From Bacteroidales bacterium (GTDB lineage: Bacteria; Bacteroidota; Bacteroidia; Bacteroidales; UBA932): a DNA stretch of 64,000 nt. Of the stretch, positions 1-8,736 are shown piece by piece. Position numbers and translations under genes: made by a program. Numbering within the stretch: the stretch's first letter is position 1; the number at the start of each line of letters is the position of its first letter. The stretch is taken from the NCBI GenBank assembly GCA_017454265.1, contig JAFTDJ010000036.1, positions 1 to 64,000 on the forward strand, written 5' to 3'. Below the pieces are notes generated by a model. The model was not told where the DNA came from, did not search any database, and saw nothing but the letters and a program-made list of their open reading frames with translations.

Positions 1-145
1 TCGCAGGAGGCCGTAAACCAATGCGTACCCAACGCAAATGAGACAAAAAGAATATTGTTCGTAAGAACATGATTATGAATATATTAAAGTTTAACCAATA
101 ATATCGAGATCCATTTTTATTTGGATTTCAACTGGAAAGAAGAAT
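1..145. other. Leader region upstream of the sulfatase gene
   Basis: AT-rich non-coding stretch at the window edge. I see no complete gene and no convincing TAnnTTTG promoter box. A purine-rich stretch (ggaaagaag, around 131-142) lies just before the sulfatase start and may act as its ribosome binding site. The first 50 bases could hold the end of an upstream gene, which cannot be judged from here. Confidence 0.4.
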
Positions 146-2248
146 ATGAAGAGAATCGGTCGCGGCGCCGCTCTGGCTGCCATGTCTCCTTTGGTGGCCG
201 CCTGTGGCGCCTTCACCGGTTCCCAGGCTCCCCGCCCCAACATACTTGTCATCCTCGCGGACGACATGGGTTATTCCGACATTGGATGTTACGGCGGGGA
301 AGTCCGCACTCCCAATATCGATTCACTTGCGGTGCGCGGGGTTAAATGGGCGCAGTTCTACAACAACGCCCGCAGCTGCCCATCGCGCGCAGCCCTGATG
401 ACCGGGCTCTACCCGCACGAAACCGGTGTGGGCTGGATGTCTGTAGCGGATCTTCAATATCCTCAGTATCAGGGATTTCTCAACGACGAATGCGTCACGG
501 TGGCAGATGTCCTGTCAAGTGCCGGTTACGAAACCTTTCTGGCAGGCAAATGGCATCTGAGCTCCGACCGTCAGAACACCGGCCGGATTTCCCGCAACTG
601 GCCTCTCCATCGCGGCTTTAACCATTTCTGGGGCATTGCGAACGGCTTCTCCGACTACTATGACGTGCTGCTCAACGACGGTGACAGCACATTCCGTTCC
701 GATAGCCCCGGTTTCTACCTCACCGACGCCATTGCAGACCATGCCTGTTCTTTTATAGGGGAGCACGATTTCCGCTCCGGCCCCATGTTTATGTACTTGG
801 CCTTCACGGCTCCGCATTATCCCCTCCAGGCCCCTGCGGAGGTGTACCGGAAATATGAAGAAGTGTATTCCAAGGGCTGGGACAGGATACGGGAGGAGCG
901 CTTTGAGCGGCAGAAGGCCCTGGGCCTGTTCAACCAGGACACGGAGTTGTCTCCACGTGCCGACGGGCTTCCCGCATGGGATGACATTCCTGAAGTCGAA
1001 AAACACGACTATGCCATGCGCATGGCAATATATGCCGCCCAGATAGAGATTATGGATGCCGGTATAGGCCGGGTGGTGGATGCCCTCAGAAGCAGCGGCC
1101 AGCTGGAAAATACCGTCATCTTCTTCATGTCAGACAACGGAGCCTCCGCCGAAATCAAAAGCACCGGCGTGAGCAAACTGATAGATGGAGGCCCCGACAC
1201 TTTCGAATCTTACATGCCGGTGTGGGCAAATGCCAGCGACACTCCTTTCAAGATGTTCAAGCACTATACCTACGAGGGCGGCATCTGCTCTCCTCTCATC
1301 GTGAGCTGGCCCGCCTCCATCCCTCCAAGGGACGGCTACATACGCGACTGGGGGCATTTCGTGGATATAATGCCTACCTGCGTGGAACTTGCGGGCGCCC
1401 GGTATCCTGCTGAACATAACGGTCATAAGATCAAGCCTATGCGCGGCACCAGCCTGGTGCCCTGGTTCAGGGAGGGCGGCACGTCCCGCCGTGGCATGTA
1501 TTTCTGGGAGCACGAGGGCAACATTGCCGTACGCGACGGTAAATGGAAACTGGTGAACCACATGGAGATGGGGAATGAGTTCGACCCTTCGGCGCTGCGC
1601 CTATACAATATATCCGACGATCCCACGGAGATGCACGACCTGGCCTCCCGCTATCCTGCCAGGGTGCGCAGGATGTGGAATGCCTGGAAACGCTGGGCCG
1701 CCGATGCCGATGTCCTTCCCATGGTTCTTACCCTCCATTCAGACCGCAAAATGATGGACAGCCAGCGTATCAACGGCAGTTTCGATGACGGCCTGGGATA
1801 TTGGGTCCGGTCTTCGTCGGCCCCGGCCGAAGTGGAGTACGGGATAAGCGAGGGCTGGGACGGATCTGCAGCCAGGGTGGAGGTCCGCAGCCGCGGAACC
1901 GGCGTGGACGACGCTGTCCTGAGCTGGCCTTTCTCTGTCAGCTCGGACGTCGTGGTCTCGACCGGATTCTCATACCTGACAGATAAGCCCAATCTGCTGA
2001 CTGTCAAGATTGTGGATAAAAAGCATCCGGAGCGCAGCCCGTTGGAGAGGATAGTTCAGCTGTCTGCCTGCCGGACGCCGCGGACGGTGCTTTTCGAGGA
2101 CATTGCCATAGAGGGAGCCGGGCATCCCAAAAACCGGAAATACAGTCTTGACTTGTGCTTCGGCTTGTCCGAGCCGGGAACTGTCCTTATAGACAATGTC
2201 GTGCTGGCCGGTGATTTTGAGGATTACAGCATCGTATGCAATTTCTGA
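146..2248 (+). CDS. S1-family (formylglycine) sulfatase, lipoprotein
   Basis: Predicted 700-residue type I sulfatase, which hydrolyses sulfate esters on glycans or similar substrates. The motif CPSRA with Cys78, followed by MTGLYPHETG, is the site that is converted to formylglycine in this family. Asp39-Asp40 in the ILADD stretch are the expected metal ligands. The N-terminus is hydrophobic and ends in a lipobox (LVAAC, Cys20), so the enzyme is probably anchored in a membrane of the cell envelope. After about residue 525 there is an extra beta-rich tail (starting near NGSFDDGLGYW) that resembles a carbohydrate-binding or jelly-roll module; this makes the protein longer than the common 450-550 residues. 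The start at 146 is chosen because it gives the signal peptide. The next gene starts 1 base after the stop, so the two are probably co-transcribed. Substrate is not predictable from sequence. Confidence 0.88.
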   Translation: MKRIGRGAALAAMSPLVAACGAFTGSQAPRPNILVILADDMGYSDIGCYGGEVRTPNIDSLAVRGVKWAQFYNNARSCPSRAALMTGLYPHETGVGWMSVADLQYPQYQGFLNDECVTVADVLSSAGYETFLAGKWHLSSDRQNTGRISRNWPLHRGFNHFWGIANGFSDYYDVLLNDGDSTFRSDSPGFYLTDAIADHACSFIGEHDFRSGPMFMYLAFTAPHYPLQAPAEVYRKYEEVYSKGWDRIREERFERQKALGLFNQDTELSPRADGLPAWDDIPEVEKHDYAMRMAIYAAQIEIMDAGIGRVVDALRSSGQLENTVIFFMSDNGASAEIKSTGVSKLIDGGPDTFESYMPVWANASDTPFKMFKHYTYEGGICSPLIVSWPASIPPRDGYIRDWGHFVDIMPTCVELAGARYPAEHNGHKIKPMRGTSLVPWFREGGTSRRGMYFWEHEGNIAVRDGKWKLVNHMEMGNEFDPSALRLYNISDDPTEMHDLASRYPARVRRMWNAWKRWAADADVLPMVLTLHSDRKMMDSQRINGSFDDGLGYWVRSSSAPAEVEYGISEGWDGSAARVEVRSRGTGVDDAVLSWPFSVSSDVVVSTGFSYLTDKPNLLTVKIVDKKHPERSPLERIVQLSACRTPRTVLFEDIAIEGAGHPKNRKYSLDLCFGLSEPGTVLIDNVVLAGDFEDYSIVCNF

Positions 2249-2249
2249 T

Positions 2250-2987
2250 ATGAAAAGGATTGAATTGTTCTTGTTGCTGGCCCTGCTTCTTCCTGGTGCC
2301 TGCACCCAAAAGCCCGCAGGTCCCGTGGTGGGAATAACCTGCTCGCGCAGCAGCTCAGGAAGTACCCTTCTTCCAACTGCTTACTCAAGTGCCGTGAGCA
2401 GGGCAGGCGGAGTGCCGGTGGTGATCCCGACAGTGGGTTCGCAGGCCGAGGCCGATGCGGTGGTCGCAGCGGTAGACGGTATGGTATTTTCCGGAGGCGA
2501 GGATGTGGATCCGGCGTGGTATGGCGAGGCCGTCTGGAACGAGACCGTAGCCGTCGATGCCGTGAGAGACTCCAGCGATATGCTCCTCGCACGTGCCACC
2601 CTGGCTGCCGGCAAGCCAATTCTGGCCATCTGCCGCGGCTCCCAGCTGCTTAATGTCGCGCTCGGCGGTACGCTGTTGCAGGATATTCCGTCGCAGCTGC
2701 CTTTCAATGTCGGTCACAACGGTTTCTTCCATAAAATCGGCCTCTCCGAAGGCTGTGTGCTGGCCCGTATATTCGGTCCGGATTCACTGAGCGTCAACTC
2801 CATGCACCACCAGGCAGTCAAGGACCCCGCCCCGGGCGTCACAGTCACGGCCCGCACAGCCGACGGCATCGTCGAAGCCTGGGAGGCTGACCACATCTGG
2901 GCGGTACAGTTCCATCCGGAGAAGATGCTCGCAGCCGGGGACGAGGAGTGGCTGGCTCTTTTCAGCGCTTACGTGGACCGTTTATAG
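2250..2987 (+). CDS. Class I glutamine amidotransferase-like hydrolase (peptidase C26), lipoprotein
   Basis: A 245-residue protein of the gamma-glutamyl-hydrolase / PuuD-like branch of class I amidotransferases, which cleave gamma-glutamyl amide bonds. The nucleophile elbow is CRGSQLLNVALGG with Cys128, and the partner residues are in FHPEKM (His222, Glu224). FSGGEDVDP upstream is typical of the family. The start at 2250 gives a lipoprotein signal peptide with Cys18 (LLPGAC); a longer in-frame reading from 2196 would run into the sulfatase and lose the signal. Envelope location is unusual, since most relatives are cytoplasmic. The stop overlaps by 6 bases the end of the convergent uvrA gene. 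Confidence 0.8.
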   Translation: MKRIELFLLLALLLPGACTQKPAGPVVGITCSRSSSGSTLLPTAYSSAVSRAGGVPVVIPTVGSQAEADAVVAAVDGMVFSGGEDVDPAWYGEAVWNETVAVDAVRDSSDMLLARATLAAGKPILAICRGSQLLNVALGGTLLQDIPSQLPFNVGHNGFFHKIGLSEGCVLARIFGPDSLSVNSMHHQAVKDPAPGVTVTARTADGIVEAWEADHIWAVQFHPEKMLAAGDEEWLALFSAYVDRL

Positions 2988-5768
2988 AAGAACTTCTGCA
3001 AGATAAGGCCCCGTTACGGATGCGGGGTCCTTTGCCACCTGCTCCGGAGTGCCCTGTGCTACTACGAGTCCGCCGCGGCGACCGCCTTCCGGTCCCATGT
3101 CTATGAGCCAGTCCACGCTCTTGAGTATGTCTGGGTTATGTTCTATTATAAGCACCGTGTTGCCCTGGTTAACCAACTTCTGAAGTACTTCGAGGAGGGT
3201 TTTTATGTCTTCGAAGTGCAAGCCGGTCGTGGGCTCGTCCAGCATGTACAGGGTGTTGCCTGTGTCTTTGCGGGACAGCTCCGCAGCCAGTTTCATACGC
3301 TGGCTTTCGCCGCCGGAAAGTGTAACGGAAGACTGTCCAAGCTGCACATATCCGAGGCCAACGTCCACCAGAGCTTTGAGTTCGGGCGCAATTTTAGGGT
3401 GCGATTTAAAGAATTCGTAAGCCTCGCTAACAGGCATGTCAAGCACTTCGCTTATGTTCTTTCCTTTATAGCGCACTGCAAGGGTGTCTTCTTTGTACCG
3501 GCGGCCGCGGCAGGTGTCGCAAACTACGTTTACGCTCGGCAGGAAGTTCATTTCTACAACTTTGATTCCGGCGCCCTTGCATTCCTCGCAACGGCCTCCG
3601 GCTACGTTGAATGAGAAGCGCCCTGCGCCGAAACCGCGCACCTTGGCGTCCGGGGTTTCCTCGAAGAGCTTGCGAATGGCGTCGAACACCCCGGTGTATG
3701 TGGCAGGGTTGGAACGCGGCGAACGCCCGATGGGGCTCTGGTCTATCACAATCACCTTGTCGATGTTCTCCATGCCTTCAACAGAGCTGTACGGCAGTGG
3801 CTTCTCCTTGCTGCGGGTGAGCTTCGCCTTCAAGACAGGGATAAGCGTCTCGTTTATCAGCGAACTCTTTCCGCTGCCGGACACCCCGGCAATTCCGATG
3901 AAGCATCCCAGGGGGAAAGTTACGTCGATATTTTTCAAGTTATTGCCGCTTGCACCGCGTATCGTCAATTGCTTGCCGCTGCCTTTCCGACGATCTTTCG
4001 GCACTTCTATCTTGCGATGGCCGGAGAGGTACTCTGAGGTGATAGATCCTTCCCCCGTACCCTGGGGGTGCAGGGGGATAGCAGGAGCCGGAGGATATGT
4101 TACACCGGGACCGGAGTAACAAATCCTCCCGCCAAGCTCTCCGGCTCCGGGTCCTACGTCCACCAGCCAGTCGGCCTCACGCATCGTCTCCTCGTCATGC
4201 TCCACCACAATGACGGTGTTTCCCTCGTCGCGCAACTTCTTGAGGGACGAGATGAGCTTGCGGTTGTCTCTCTGGTGCAAGCCTATGGACGGCTCGTCCA
4301 GGATGTAAATCACGCCCACCAGTTTGGACCCTATCTGCGTTGCGAGCCGGATGCGCTGGCTCTCGCCGCCGGACAGCGATGCCGTGGCCCTGTCCAGGGA
4401 CAGGTATTCCAGCCCCACATCCACCAGGAACTGGAGGCGGTCGGAAAGTTCGCGCAGTACGTCGCGTGCTACCGCCTTGCCTCTGCCGCTGAGTTTTCCA
4501 TCGAGGCTGTGCACCCAGGCGAGCAGCTCCGAGATTTCCATCGCAGAAACCTCCGTGATGGTTTTTCCGTCGATTCTGAAACAGGCGGTCTCTTCCCTGA
4601 GGCGGGTTCCCTGGCATACCGGGCAGATGATGCGGTCTTCCACGTCGCCGACCACACCTTCCCAGGTGGTCATCTGCATGTCGTTGCCGTCTCCTGTGCG
4701 GTACAGGTCGTCGGAGCCGAAAATGAGCAGGGAAACGTATTCCTGCGGTATTTCTTCTATAGGGTCGTACAGGGAGAATCCGTGTTTGCGGGATATGGCG
4801 CGTACGGTTTCAAACTTGCGGTTGTTGCGTATGGGGCCCAGGGGTACGATTCCGCCGCCCGCTACTGACTCGCGGGGGTCTGGGATGATAGATTCGATGC
4901 GCACGTCGGCAACGGTGCCGAGGCCCTTGCAATGCGGGCAGTATCCTTCAGGGGAGTTGAAGGAGAAGCTGTGCGGCTGGGGCTCCTGAAGGGAAACGCC
5001 TGTCTCGGGATCCACCAGATGCTTTGAGAAATGCCGCAGGCTGTCGTCTTCGGCGTCGAGGACTGCCACTGAGCCTTTGCCCAGTCCGAGGGCGGCGGCC
5101 ACGGAACTGCGGATACGGGATTGGTCGCCTTCGCCTGGCTTGAGTTTATCTACCACCAGTTCTATGAAGTGGGGCTTGTAGCGGTCCAGGGCGTCAACTT
5201 CTATCAGGTTGAGGATCTCTCCGTCTATCCGTATCTGGGAGTAGCCGCGACGGCGCATCTGCTCGAAAAGCTCCCGGTAGTGTCCTTTGCGGCCCCGTAC
5301 AAGGGGAGCAAGCAGAATGCACTTGCGGCCGGCGTACTCAGACATTATCAGGTCCACTATCTTTTCGTCGGTGTACCGCACCATTTCCTTGCCGCTTGCA
5401 GGTGAGTAGGCAGTAGATGCTTTGGAGTAGAGGAGCCTGAGGAAGTCGTATATTTCCGTAATTGTGCCTACTGTAGAACGCGGATTGGCGTTGGTGGTCT
5501 TCTGCTCTATCGCTATGATGGGGCTAAGTCCGTCTATGCTCTCCACGTCGGGCTTTTCCAATATGCCCATGAAATGTTTGGCGTAAGGGGAGAGGGTGTT
5601 CATATAGCGCCGTTGCCCCTCGGCGTAGATGGTATCGAAGGCCAGGGAACTTTTGCCGCTGCCGCTTATGCCGGTGATTACCACGTATTTGCCGCGCGGA
5701 ATATCCACATCCACGTTCTTCAGGTTATGGGCTCTTGCGCCGCGTATTTTGATGATCTCCTCTGCCAT
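2982..5768 (-). CDS. uvrA: Excinuclease ABC subunit A
   Basis: UvrA is the damage-recognition ATPase of nucleotide excision repair. The 928-residue protein has the duplicated ABC layout: Walker A GISGSGKSS (about residues 33-41) and a second GVSGSGKSS in the C-terminal half, two LSGGESQR signatures, two ILDEP/MLDEP Walker B motifs, and zinc-type Cys pairs (CPHC, CPVC, CEEC, CDTC). The N-terminus MAEEIIKIRGARAHNLKN is typical, which fixes the start. Oddity: between the first ATPase half and the YLSG/IEVP linker there is an extra in-frame segment, residues about 563-574 (IPLHPQGTGEG), encoded by a GC-rich repeat at 4048-4081 that also occurs inside the glycosidase gene near 17.3 kb. Last gene of the regulator-recO-uvrA run. 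Confidence 0.97.
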   Translation of the reverse strand: MAEEIIKIRGARAHNLKNVDVDIPRGKYVVITGISGSGKSSLAFDTIYAEGQRRYMNTLSPYAKHFMGILEKPDVESIDGLSPIIAIEQKTTNANPRSTVGTITEIYDFLRLLYSKASTAYSPASGKEMVRYTDEKIVDLIMSEYAGRKCILLAPLVRGRKGHYRELFEQMRRRGYSQIRIDGEILNLIEVDALDRYKPHFIELVVDKLKPGEGDQSRIRSSVAAALGLGKGSVAVLDAEDDSLRHFSKHLVDPETGVSLQEPQPHSFSFNSPEGYCPHCKGLGTVADVRIESIIPDPRESVAGGGIVPLGPIRNNRKFETVRAISRKHGFSLYDPIEEIPQEYVSLLIFGSDDLYRTGDGNDMQMTTWEGVVGDVEDRIICPVCQGTRLREETACFRIDGKTITEVSAMEISELLAWVHSLDGKLSGRGKAVARDVLRELSDRLQFLVDVGLEYLSLDRATASLSGGESQRIRLATQIGSKLVGVIYILDEPSIGLHQRDNRKLISSLKKLRDEGNTVIVVEHDEETMREADWLVDVGPGAGELGGRICYSGPGVTYPPAPAIPLHPQGTGEGSITSEYLSGHRKIEVPKDRRKGSGKQLTIRGASGNNLKNIDVTFPLGCFIGIAGVSGSGKSSLINETLIPVLKAKLTRSKEKPLPYSSVEGMENIDKVIVIDQSPIGRSPRSNPATYTGVFDAIRKLFEETPDAKVRGFGAGRFSFNVAGGRCEECKGAGIKVVEMNFLPSVNVVCDTCRGRRYKEDTLAVRYKGKNISEVLDMPVSEAYEFFKSHPKIAPELKALVDVGLGYVQLGQSSVTLSGGESQRMKLAAELSRKDTGNTLYMLDEPTTGLHFEDIKTLLEVLQKLVNQGNTVLIIEHNPDILKSVDWLIDMGPEGGRRGGLVVAQGTPEQVAKDPASVTGPYLAEVLL
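4048..4081. repeat. 34-base GC-rich repeat, copy A, in frame inside uvrA
   Basis: The stretch contains runs of C and G arranged as nested complementary blocks (ccccc, ccctggggg, aggggg), so the single strand can fold. It matches the copy at 17255-17288 at 33 of 34 positions. On the coding (minus) strand both copies are read in the same frame as IPLHPQGTGEG. The length is not a multiple of 3, so any insertion must have included additional flanking bases to preserve the uvrA frame. Confidence 0.85.
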
Positions 5769-5776
5769 ATGATACG

Positions 5777-5808
5777 CAAAAATAACTATTCTGCGCTATT
5801 TATACAAC
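5777..5808 (-). promoter_or_regulatory. Candidate promoter for uvrA
   Basis: Read on the minus strand, TATTTTTG (5777-5784) fits the Bacteroidota -7 box TAnnTTTG, with GTTG (5805-5808) 20 bases upstream as a near-match to the -33 TTTG. It lies only 8 bases before the uvrA start codon, which would give an almost leaderless transcript. Confidence 0.45.
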
Positions 5809-6446
5809 TCCCTCAATACTGAAAGGGAACGTATTTGCAGGGGGGAGTCGATGTGGTAGCTGATGTAGTCCAGAAACAGAGAGGCAACGGCATTGCGCTG
5901 GGCGCCGCTCATCGGGATGAGCATAGACTCGGCGGCGCTGCAGGATAAAAAATGCCGCACTATGTCCAGATGCTCCCCGCAGAATGGCATCAGGTCTTCT
6001 ATTGAAGGGGAGAAGCCGAGGGCGCCTGCGAATTCCAGGAGGAAACGGAGGTGGAAATTGGAGAAATCGCTCTCCATGGCGTCAAGTGTGAGGATGTTGC
6101 CGCGGCACCATTCGAACAGGCCTTCTTCGAACGCCCCGTCTTTGAGCGTGCGCAGCAGGACTTCACTCAGGAACAGCGTCATCGTGTTCTTGTGAACGTT
6201 GCTCCGTATGCCGTTTAGCGGGGTTGAAGAGCTTATTTCCTTCAGTCTCCAGAGGTCCGACTTCGTGTTCTCTACAACCTCTCCTTCTATCAGGGAAAGC
6301 GGCAGGAAAAGCGCCATCGGAGATTTGTGGGAAACGCTGGTAATGAAGCTGCGGCGCCCCCAGTCCGGGCTCAGGGTATGCAGCACCAGCGACTTGTCTC
6401 CCACCTTGGTGGTCGAGAGCACGATGAACCTTGATGCATGGGTCAT
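5796..6446 (-). CDS. recO: DNA repair protein RecO
   Basis: RecO works with RecR (and RecF) to load RecA on single-stranded DNA covered by SSB. The 216-residue protein opens with the characteristic OB-fold start (SRFIVLSTTKVGDKSLVLHTLS), followed by a helical C-terminal half. It is slightly shorter than the usual 230-250 residues and I see no Cys4 zinc cluster in the C-terminal half, which is common in Bacteroidota. It starts 3 bases after the stop of the upstream regulator gene, and uvrA follows 27 bases downstream, so the three probably share transcripts and two of the three have repair roles. Confidence 0.85.
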   Translation of the reverse strand: MTHASRFIVLSTTKVGDKSLVLHTLSPDWGRRSFITSVSHKSPMALFLPLSLIEGEVVENTKSDLWRLKEISSSTPLNGIRSNVHKNTMTLFLSEVLLRTLKDGAFEEGLFEWCRGNILTLDAMESDFSNFHLRFLLEFAGALGFSPSIEDLMPFCGEHLDIVRHFLSCSAAESMLIPMSGAQRNAVASLFLDYISYHIDSPLQIRSLSVLRELYK

Positions 6447-6449
6447 GGG

Positions 6450-6863
6450 CTATCGTTTTACGGGTCTGGATAGAGAAAACAGTAAATTTAAGTTATCGAC
6501 AGCCGCATTGATTTCTGAGATTGACTGTTCCAGACGTATGGCATCCAGGGAGCGCGTAGAGAGTTTTTTATTTCCTCTTTTTCTGAGAGCGAGGATGAGT
6601 TTCTTTTCTTCCGGGCTGAGGGACATGGTGACATAATTGCTGGGCCGCCCCGTCCCCGACATGAGGAAAGTTTTGTCCAGATCAAAAGTTCTGGCCCATT
6701 TTTCCGCGGCTTTTTGACTGAATTTCCTGCCGGAAAAATATACTGACACCCCCGCCGGACTGACGCCGAGCTTTTCGGCCGCCATTTTCGTATTGATGCC
6801 CCTGCTGAGGAGGTCTTGTTTAATCGCGAGCCCTACGCGAGTGCTTGCATCGTTTTGTTCCAT
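6450..6863 (-). CDS. Small XRE-type helix-turn-helix regulator
   Basis: A 137-residue protein. Residues about 8-65 form a lambda-repressor-like helix-turn-helix (INTKMAAEKLGVSPAGVSVY then FSGRKFSQKAAEKWARTF). The C-terminal half is helical and charged, with no catalytic motif that I can recognise, and ends in a possible dimerisation helix (SISEINAAVDNLNLLF). A perfect 16-base palindrome lies 15 bases before the start (6879-6894) and may be its own operator. It heads the run towards recO and uvrA, so it might influence repair-gene expression, but that is inference from position only. Confidence 0.7.
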   Translation of the reverse strand: MEQNDASTRVGLAIKQDLLSRGINTKMAAEKLGVSPAGVSVYFSGRKFSQKAAEKWARTFDLDKTFLMSGTGRPSNYVTMSLSPEEKKLILALRKRGNKKLSTRSLDAIRLEQSISEINAAVDNLNLLFSLSRPVKR

Positions 6864-6878
6864 CTGTAACCCTTATTG

Positions 6879-6894
6879 CCAGGATGCATCCTGG
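6879..6894. promoter_or_regulatory. Perfect palindrome upstream of the HTH gene (candidate operator)
   Basis: CCAGGATGCATCCTGG is identical to its own reverse complement over 16 bases. It lies between the candidate -7 box (6914-6921, minus strand) and the start codon of the regulator (6863). A dimeric repressor bound here would block transcription of its own gene. It could alternatively fold as a short RNA hairpin in the leader. Confidence 0.5.
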
Positions 6895-6913
6895 GCATTT
6901 TGTTAATTATTTT

Positions 6914-6945
6914 TAAATATACTTATTATACGGTTTACAAACAAA
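6914..6945 (-). promoter_or_regulatory. Candidate promoter for the HTH-recO-uvrA run
   Basis: On the minus strand: TTTG (6942-6945), 20 bases, TATATTTA (6914-6921), one mismatch from TAnnTTTG. Position is about 50 bases before the start codon. Confidence 0.5.
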
Positions 6946-7043
6946 AAAAGTTTCGTTTCTTTAAAATATTTTGAAATATTTAACTTTTGCGGCAATTCTC
7001 GAGGGACGTTTGCAAATATTATTCACAATATATTCTAAAAACA

Positions 7044-7074
7044 TTTGTAAATATCATAAGTTTGACTACCTTTG
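7044..7074 (+). promoter_or_regulatory. Consensus Bacteroidota promoter before the RHS fragment
   Basis: TTTG (7044-7047), 19 bases, TACCTTTG (7067-7074): an exact match to the TTTG-N19-21-TAnnTTTG pattern. It points into the truncated RHS fragment, with predicted transcript start near 7081. The first ATG after it (7084) opens only a 26-codon frame; the RHS frame starts at 7119. Confidence 0.7.
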
Positions 7075-7118
7075 CCTATAGAGAATGTTGAACGTAAACA
7101 ACTGCCGTTTCCGCAACA

Positions 7119-7604
7119 ATGAATTCGGCATTCAGCCACGATTCCTGCGGAAACCTGGTGTATGACCCCCTCCGCGGTCTCACAATCAGCTACAATCTGC
7201 TGGGATATCCGAGCAGCGTGACGAGCGCCCTTGCCGATGAGGCAGATTATTGTTACCTTGCGGACGGAACGAAGGCACGCGTTTTGGGGGAACAGAACGA
7301 AGACGGATTTGCATATATGGGCTCAATGGTGTTCTCATACGACGAGGGTGACTGGGTGTTCGACAGCACTCCGTTCGTTGGAGGCCGTATTCGCAAGAGC
7401 GGAAGCTCGTACGTTGCTGACCGCTATGCCACGGATCATCTGGGCAGTGTGAGGGCTATTGTGAGGAACGGCCAGGTGACCGAGCGCAACGACTATTACC
7501 CTTACGGCGGCAGGCACGCAAATTCCGCGCTCACGGTCGATTCGACGAACCGCTGGCGCTTCTCGGGAAAGGAGATCCAGACCACGGCTTCGAGGTGCGC
7601 CTAA
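7119..7604 (+). pseudogene. Truncated RHS/YD-repeat core fragment
   Basis: A 161-codon frame with RHS features: YD-type repeats (DSCGNLVYDPLRGLTISYNL), YLADGTKARV, and the core segment DRYATDHLGSVRAIVRNGQV, YYPYGGRHAN and RFSGKEIQ. In intact proteins RFSGKE is followed by a Y-DYGAR-Y-P segment and then a variable tip toxin; here the frame ends eight residues after RFSGKE, and I do not find that segment in the other two frames, so the end is deleted rather than frameshifted. The N-terminal shell of 1000 or more residues is also missing. It has no signal peptide. It is either a decayed remnant or an orphan tip-type cassette, and the strong promoter at 7044-7074 keeps the second option open. Confidence 0.75.
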
Positions 7605-7682
7605 GGGTGCATCGGCAGGCACCCTTGAGCACGTTTTAGCCTCTTTTTACGCTCAAAGGTGCTTCCGTCGGCACCCTTGAGC
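7603..7682. repeat. Two related tandem hairpins after the RHS fragment
   Basis: First hairpin: AAGGGTGC (7603-7610), 8-base loop, GCACCCTT (7619-7626). Second: GCTCAAAGGTGC (7651-7662), 8-base loop, GCACCCTTGAGC (7671-7682), a 12-base stem with one G-T pair. Both right arms share GCACCCTTGAGC and both loops are 8 bases, so they are copies of one element. They could terminate transcription from either side, or be repeat units tied to RHS decay. No long T-run follows. Confidence 0.65.
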
Positions 7683-7740
7683 GAATCATTTGGCCAAATA
7701 TACGGATAGATATAGAGGCATCGTTATTTCATAAAACCTC

Positions 7741-8736
7741 TTACAGCGTCTGCCCGCCGATGAACTCGCGCATGATGGAAGTGGGCGGGATGGCGGCTAT
7801 CTCGGCCGGTTTGAGGGCGGTGACCCGCTGAAGGAATTCCAGCAGCGAATGGGCTTTTTCGTATGCCGGAGATGCCTCGGTAATGCCGTACAGAAGTGGC
7901 TCGGCGTAGTATTTCAGCAGGGGTACGTCGTACAGTGTGGAGGAATTGAATACTATGTCTGCGTTCTCCTCGAAGGGGAAGATATTTACGGTCTCGCCGC
8001 GCCGTACCGACGGCCAGCGGAGGATGTTGTCCTCGGGGCTGATGCCGCGTACGCGGTTGTCGCGCACGATGCGGCGGAGCAGGCGCTTGTCGGTGGTACT
8101 GTTGTGCACTTTTTCTCCTCCTGGCAGGGACGAAAGAGCGGAGATGTACACCTTGAACAGTTTACCCTGATCCACTGCGGGGGTGAGCGCAGGATTGAGG
8201 GCGTGAATGCCTTCCAGGAACAGTATGTCGTTGTCGTTCAACTGCATGCGGTTTGCCTCGTCCAATACGCTGCGGCCTTCTTTGAAGTTGAACCGGGGAA
8301 TTACTACCTCCTTGCCGGCGAGCAGGTCGTTCAGGTTCTCGTTCAGCAGCTCCACGTTCATGGCGCCGAGGGCTTCGAAATCGTATTCGCCGTTCTCGTC
8401 CCTGGGAGTGTCTTCGCGGTTTCGGAAGTAATTGTCCAGTTCGATGACCTTGGGAGGCATTCCCAGCACCTTGCACTGCTGGGCGATTCGCAGGGCGCTG
8501 CTGGTCTTGCCGCTGGAGCTGGGCCCCGAAAGCATGACGATGCGGGAACGCCTGCGACGCCAGAATATCTGGTCGGCGACCTCGGCGTACTTGCGCTCCT
8601 GTCGCGCTTCGCAAATGTTTATCAGCGGTATGGCGTTGCCCGAGGCAACCTCTTCGTTTACTTTTTCAATAGTGTCGATTCCAATCGCGGAGCACCAGTC
8701 CTTGTACTCCTGCCTTGCTGCTTCAATCTTTGTCAT
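7741..8736 (-). CDS. Nucleoside (uridine-type) kinase
   Basis: A 331-residue P-loop kinase of the uridine kinase / phosphoribulokinase superfamily, expected to phosphorylate a nucleoside with NTP. Walker A is GPSSSGKTSSA (around residue 70-80); ELDNYFRNREDTPRDENGEY matches the uridine-kinase segment DNYY-x-R-x-TP-x-D, and DILFLEGIHALNP is the next conserved block. Many Bacteroidota homologues carry an N-terminal TGS/ThrRS-like region of about 200 residues; it is absent here. The start at 8736 overlaps the stop of the upstream metallo-hydrolase gene as ATGA, so the genes are translationally linked. Exact substrate is uncertain. Confidence 0.8.
   Translation of the reverse strand: MTKIEAARQEYKDWCSAIGIDTIEKVNEEVASGNAIPLINICEARQERKYAEVADQIFWRRRRSRIVMLSGPSSSGKTSSALRIAQQCKVLGMPPKVIELDNYFRNREDTPRDENGEYDFEALGAMNVELLNENLNDLLAGKEVVIPRFNFKEGRSVLDEANRMQLNDNDILFLEGIHALNPALTPAVDQGKLFKVYISALSSLPGGEKVHNSTTDKRLLRRIVRDNRVRGISPEDNILRWPSVRRGETVNIFPFEENADIVFNSSTLYDVPLLKYYAEPLLYGITEASPAYEKAHSLLEFLQRVTALKPAEIAAIPPTSIMREFIGGQTL

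Noticed and set aside
7084..7164. 26-codon frame starting right after the consensus promoter
   Set aside because: It overlaps the RHS reading in another frame, has no signal or motif, and no separate ribosome binding site.
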